Positions 63,240-64,000 of a stretch of 64,000 nucleotides of DNA are shown here, piece after piece. A program made the position numbers and the translations under genes. The stretch covers positions 25,592,350 through 25,656,349 of the forward strand of contig CM057234.1 in assembly GCA_029891385.1 (NCBI GenBank), read 5' to 3'. Numbering within the stretch: the first letter of the stretch is position 1; every line of letters begins with the position of its first letter. The notes under the pieces are model-generated. The model made no database searches and was not told where the DNA came from. It was given only the letters and a program-made list of their open reading frames with translations. The stretch is from Erythroxylum novogranatense. Taxonomy: Eukaryota; Streptophyta; Magnoliopsida; Malpighiales; Erythroxylaceae.

Positions 63240-64000
63240 CTAATAAGTTTTAGTATATCCATTGTGATACACATCTCTTTGAAAGCATCATAAAATAATA
63301 TATCCACAATGTTTCATAAATCTATTAACATTGCCTTGACCAAAGAGTTGACTATCAATATTATCACAACTATGACATCTTTTTAAGGGTGAACTATAGA
63401 CCCACTGTGTATTTCCTAGAAGGTAATCTCAAACGCCTTCATCATTTTATCAAGTTTGTTATAATTAGGTCATTTACTGCAACCCTCCACTTGTACTGCT
63501 TTCTTTAACTGAGATTTTGACATTTTATAATTGCCTCCGGTGATCATGTGGATTAACCTTTAAGTATAATATGATTCCTTATCAATTTCTCTTATTCTCA
63601 ACCTCTATAAAGGGCTTGTTCTTCGTTCCACCTTGGTTCATTCATCCCCATTTCCCAATTTGTTGGCCATTGTTATGAACTTTAGCAATACTTGGTGTTA
63701 TGTTCAGTATATCGATGGAAGTGGCAATTTAAGTTTTATCTCTCTTTGTAAGTATAATGATCATTCTTTTTAATTTCTTGACTATATCATTATTAAGGAT
63801 GCGGTCGATAACCTTATTAAAGGAAGTGTTAAACATGAGGAGATCTTTCTTAATTCTCCCATTATTTTCACCTTTTAAATGACTAGTTTGTAATTTTTCT
63901 TCTTAATTTTATTTACCAATGACACACTAATCTTCTTGTTTTGGATAGTCTCATAGTGTGGATTCTTACAATGCATTCAATAATCTCCAAATCTATGTAT
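63240..64000. other. AT-rich continuation after the copia element
   Basis: This is the same kind of AT-rich, stop-filled sequence as 49.7-53.3 kb, so the copia element inserted into one older region. No gene is recognised. Confidence 0.45.

Overview
The window is nuclear DNA of a flowering plant, most likely a core eudicot. Genes have GT-AG introns, the conserved genes match eudicot families, and about half of the window is AT-rich transposable-element sequence. The species cannot be fixed from the sequence alone.

Gene-bearing left part (about 2.2-19.9 kb). A five-exon gene for a small conserved plant protein of unknown function (2191-4332, minus) stands head-to-head with a two-exon PPR gene resembling Arabidopsis At3g29290/EMB2076 (5039-7005, plus). 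Next comes a 2.27-kb terminal-inverted-repeat transposon (7144-9408) carrying two captured exons of a GOST/lung-seven-transmembrane-type gene. Then, all on the minus strand, lie the ten-exon gene for plastid ClpB3 (10132-15687) and a three-exon gene for a membrane-anchored ubiquitin-fold protein, MUB (17494-18931). After a large transposon comes the six-exon GAUT13/14-type galacturonosyltransferase gene (33197-39655). CLPB3, MUB2 and GAUT14 are neighbours in Arabidopsis (At5g15450, At5g15460, At5g15470), so this is an old conserved gene block. I rebuilt all exon structures by hand from splice sites and reading-frame phase.

Central transposon (20036-30736). A 10.7-kb Mutator-like element has nearly matching 1.67-kb terminal inverted repeats. 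It was inserted between MUB and the GAUT gene. Inside are a broken FAR1/MULE-type transposase on the plus strand and, converging on it, a minus-strand gene resembling the ORF1 protein of Athila-type retrotransposons. The TIRs contain long ATT/TAA tracts and a GC-rich palindromic island. The interior has a cluster of AGTCGACT motifs.

Right part (about 41-64 kb). This is nested repeat territory: a Ty3/Athila-like LTR remnant (about 43.1-45.7 kb) invaded by a TIR element (43511-44715); a 3.18-kb solo LTR with a perfect TCATG target duplication (46226-49408) inserted in older retroelement sequence; an AT-rich stretch without recognisable genes; and a structurally complete but coding-dead Ty1/copia element on the minus strand (53345-63234). 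The copia element has two LTRs, a GTAAG target duplication, a tRNA-Met-type primer binding site and a polypurine tract.

The host genes share no pathway. ClpB3 is a plastid disaggregase, the MUB is a prenylated plasma-membrane ubiquitin-fold protein, the GAUT protein is a Golgi pectin glycosyltransferase, and the PPR protein probably acts on organelle RNA.
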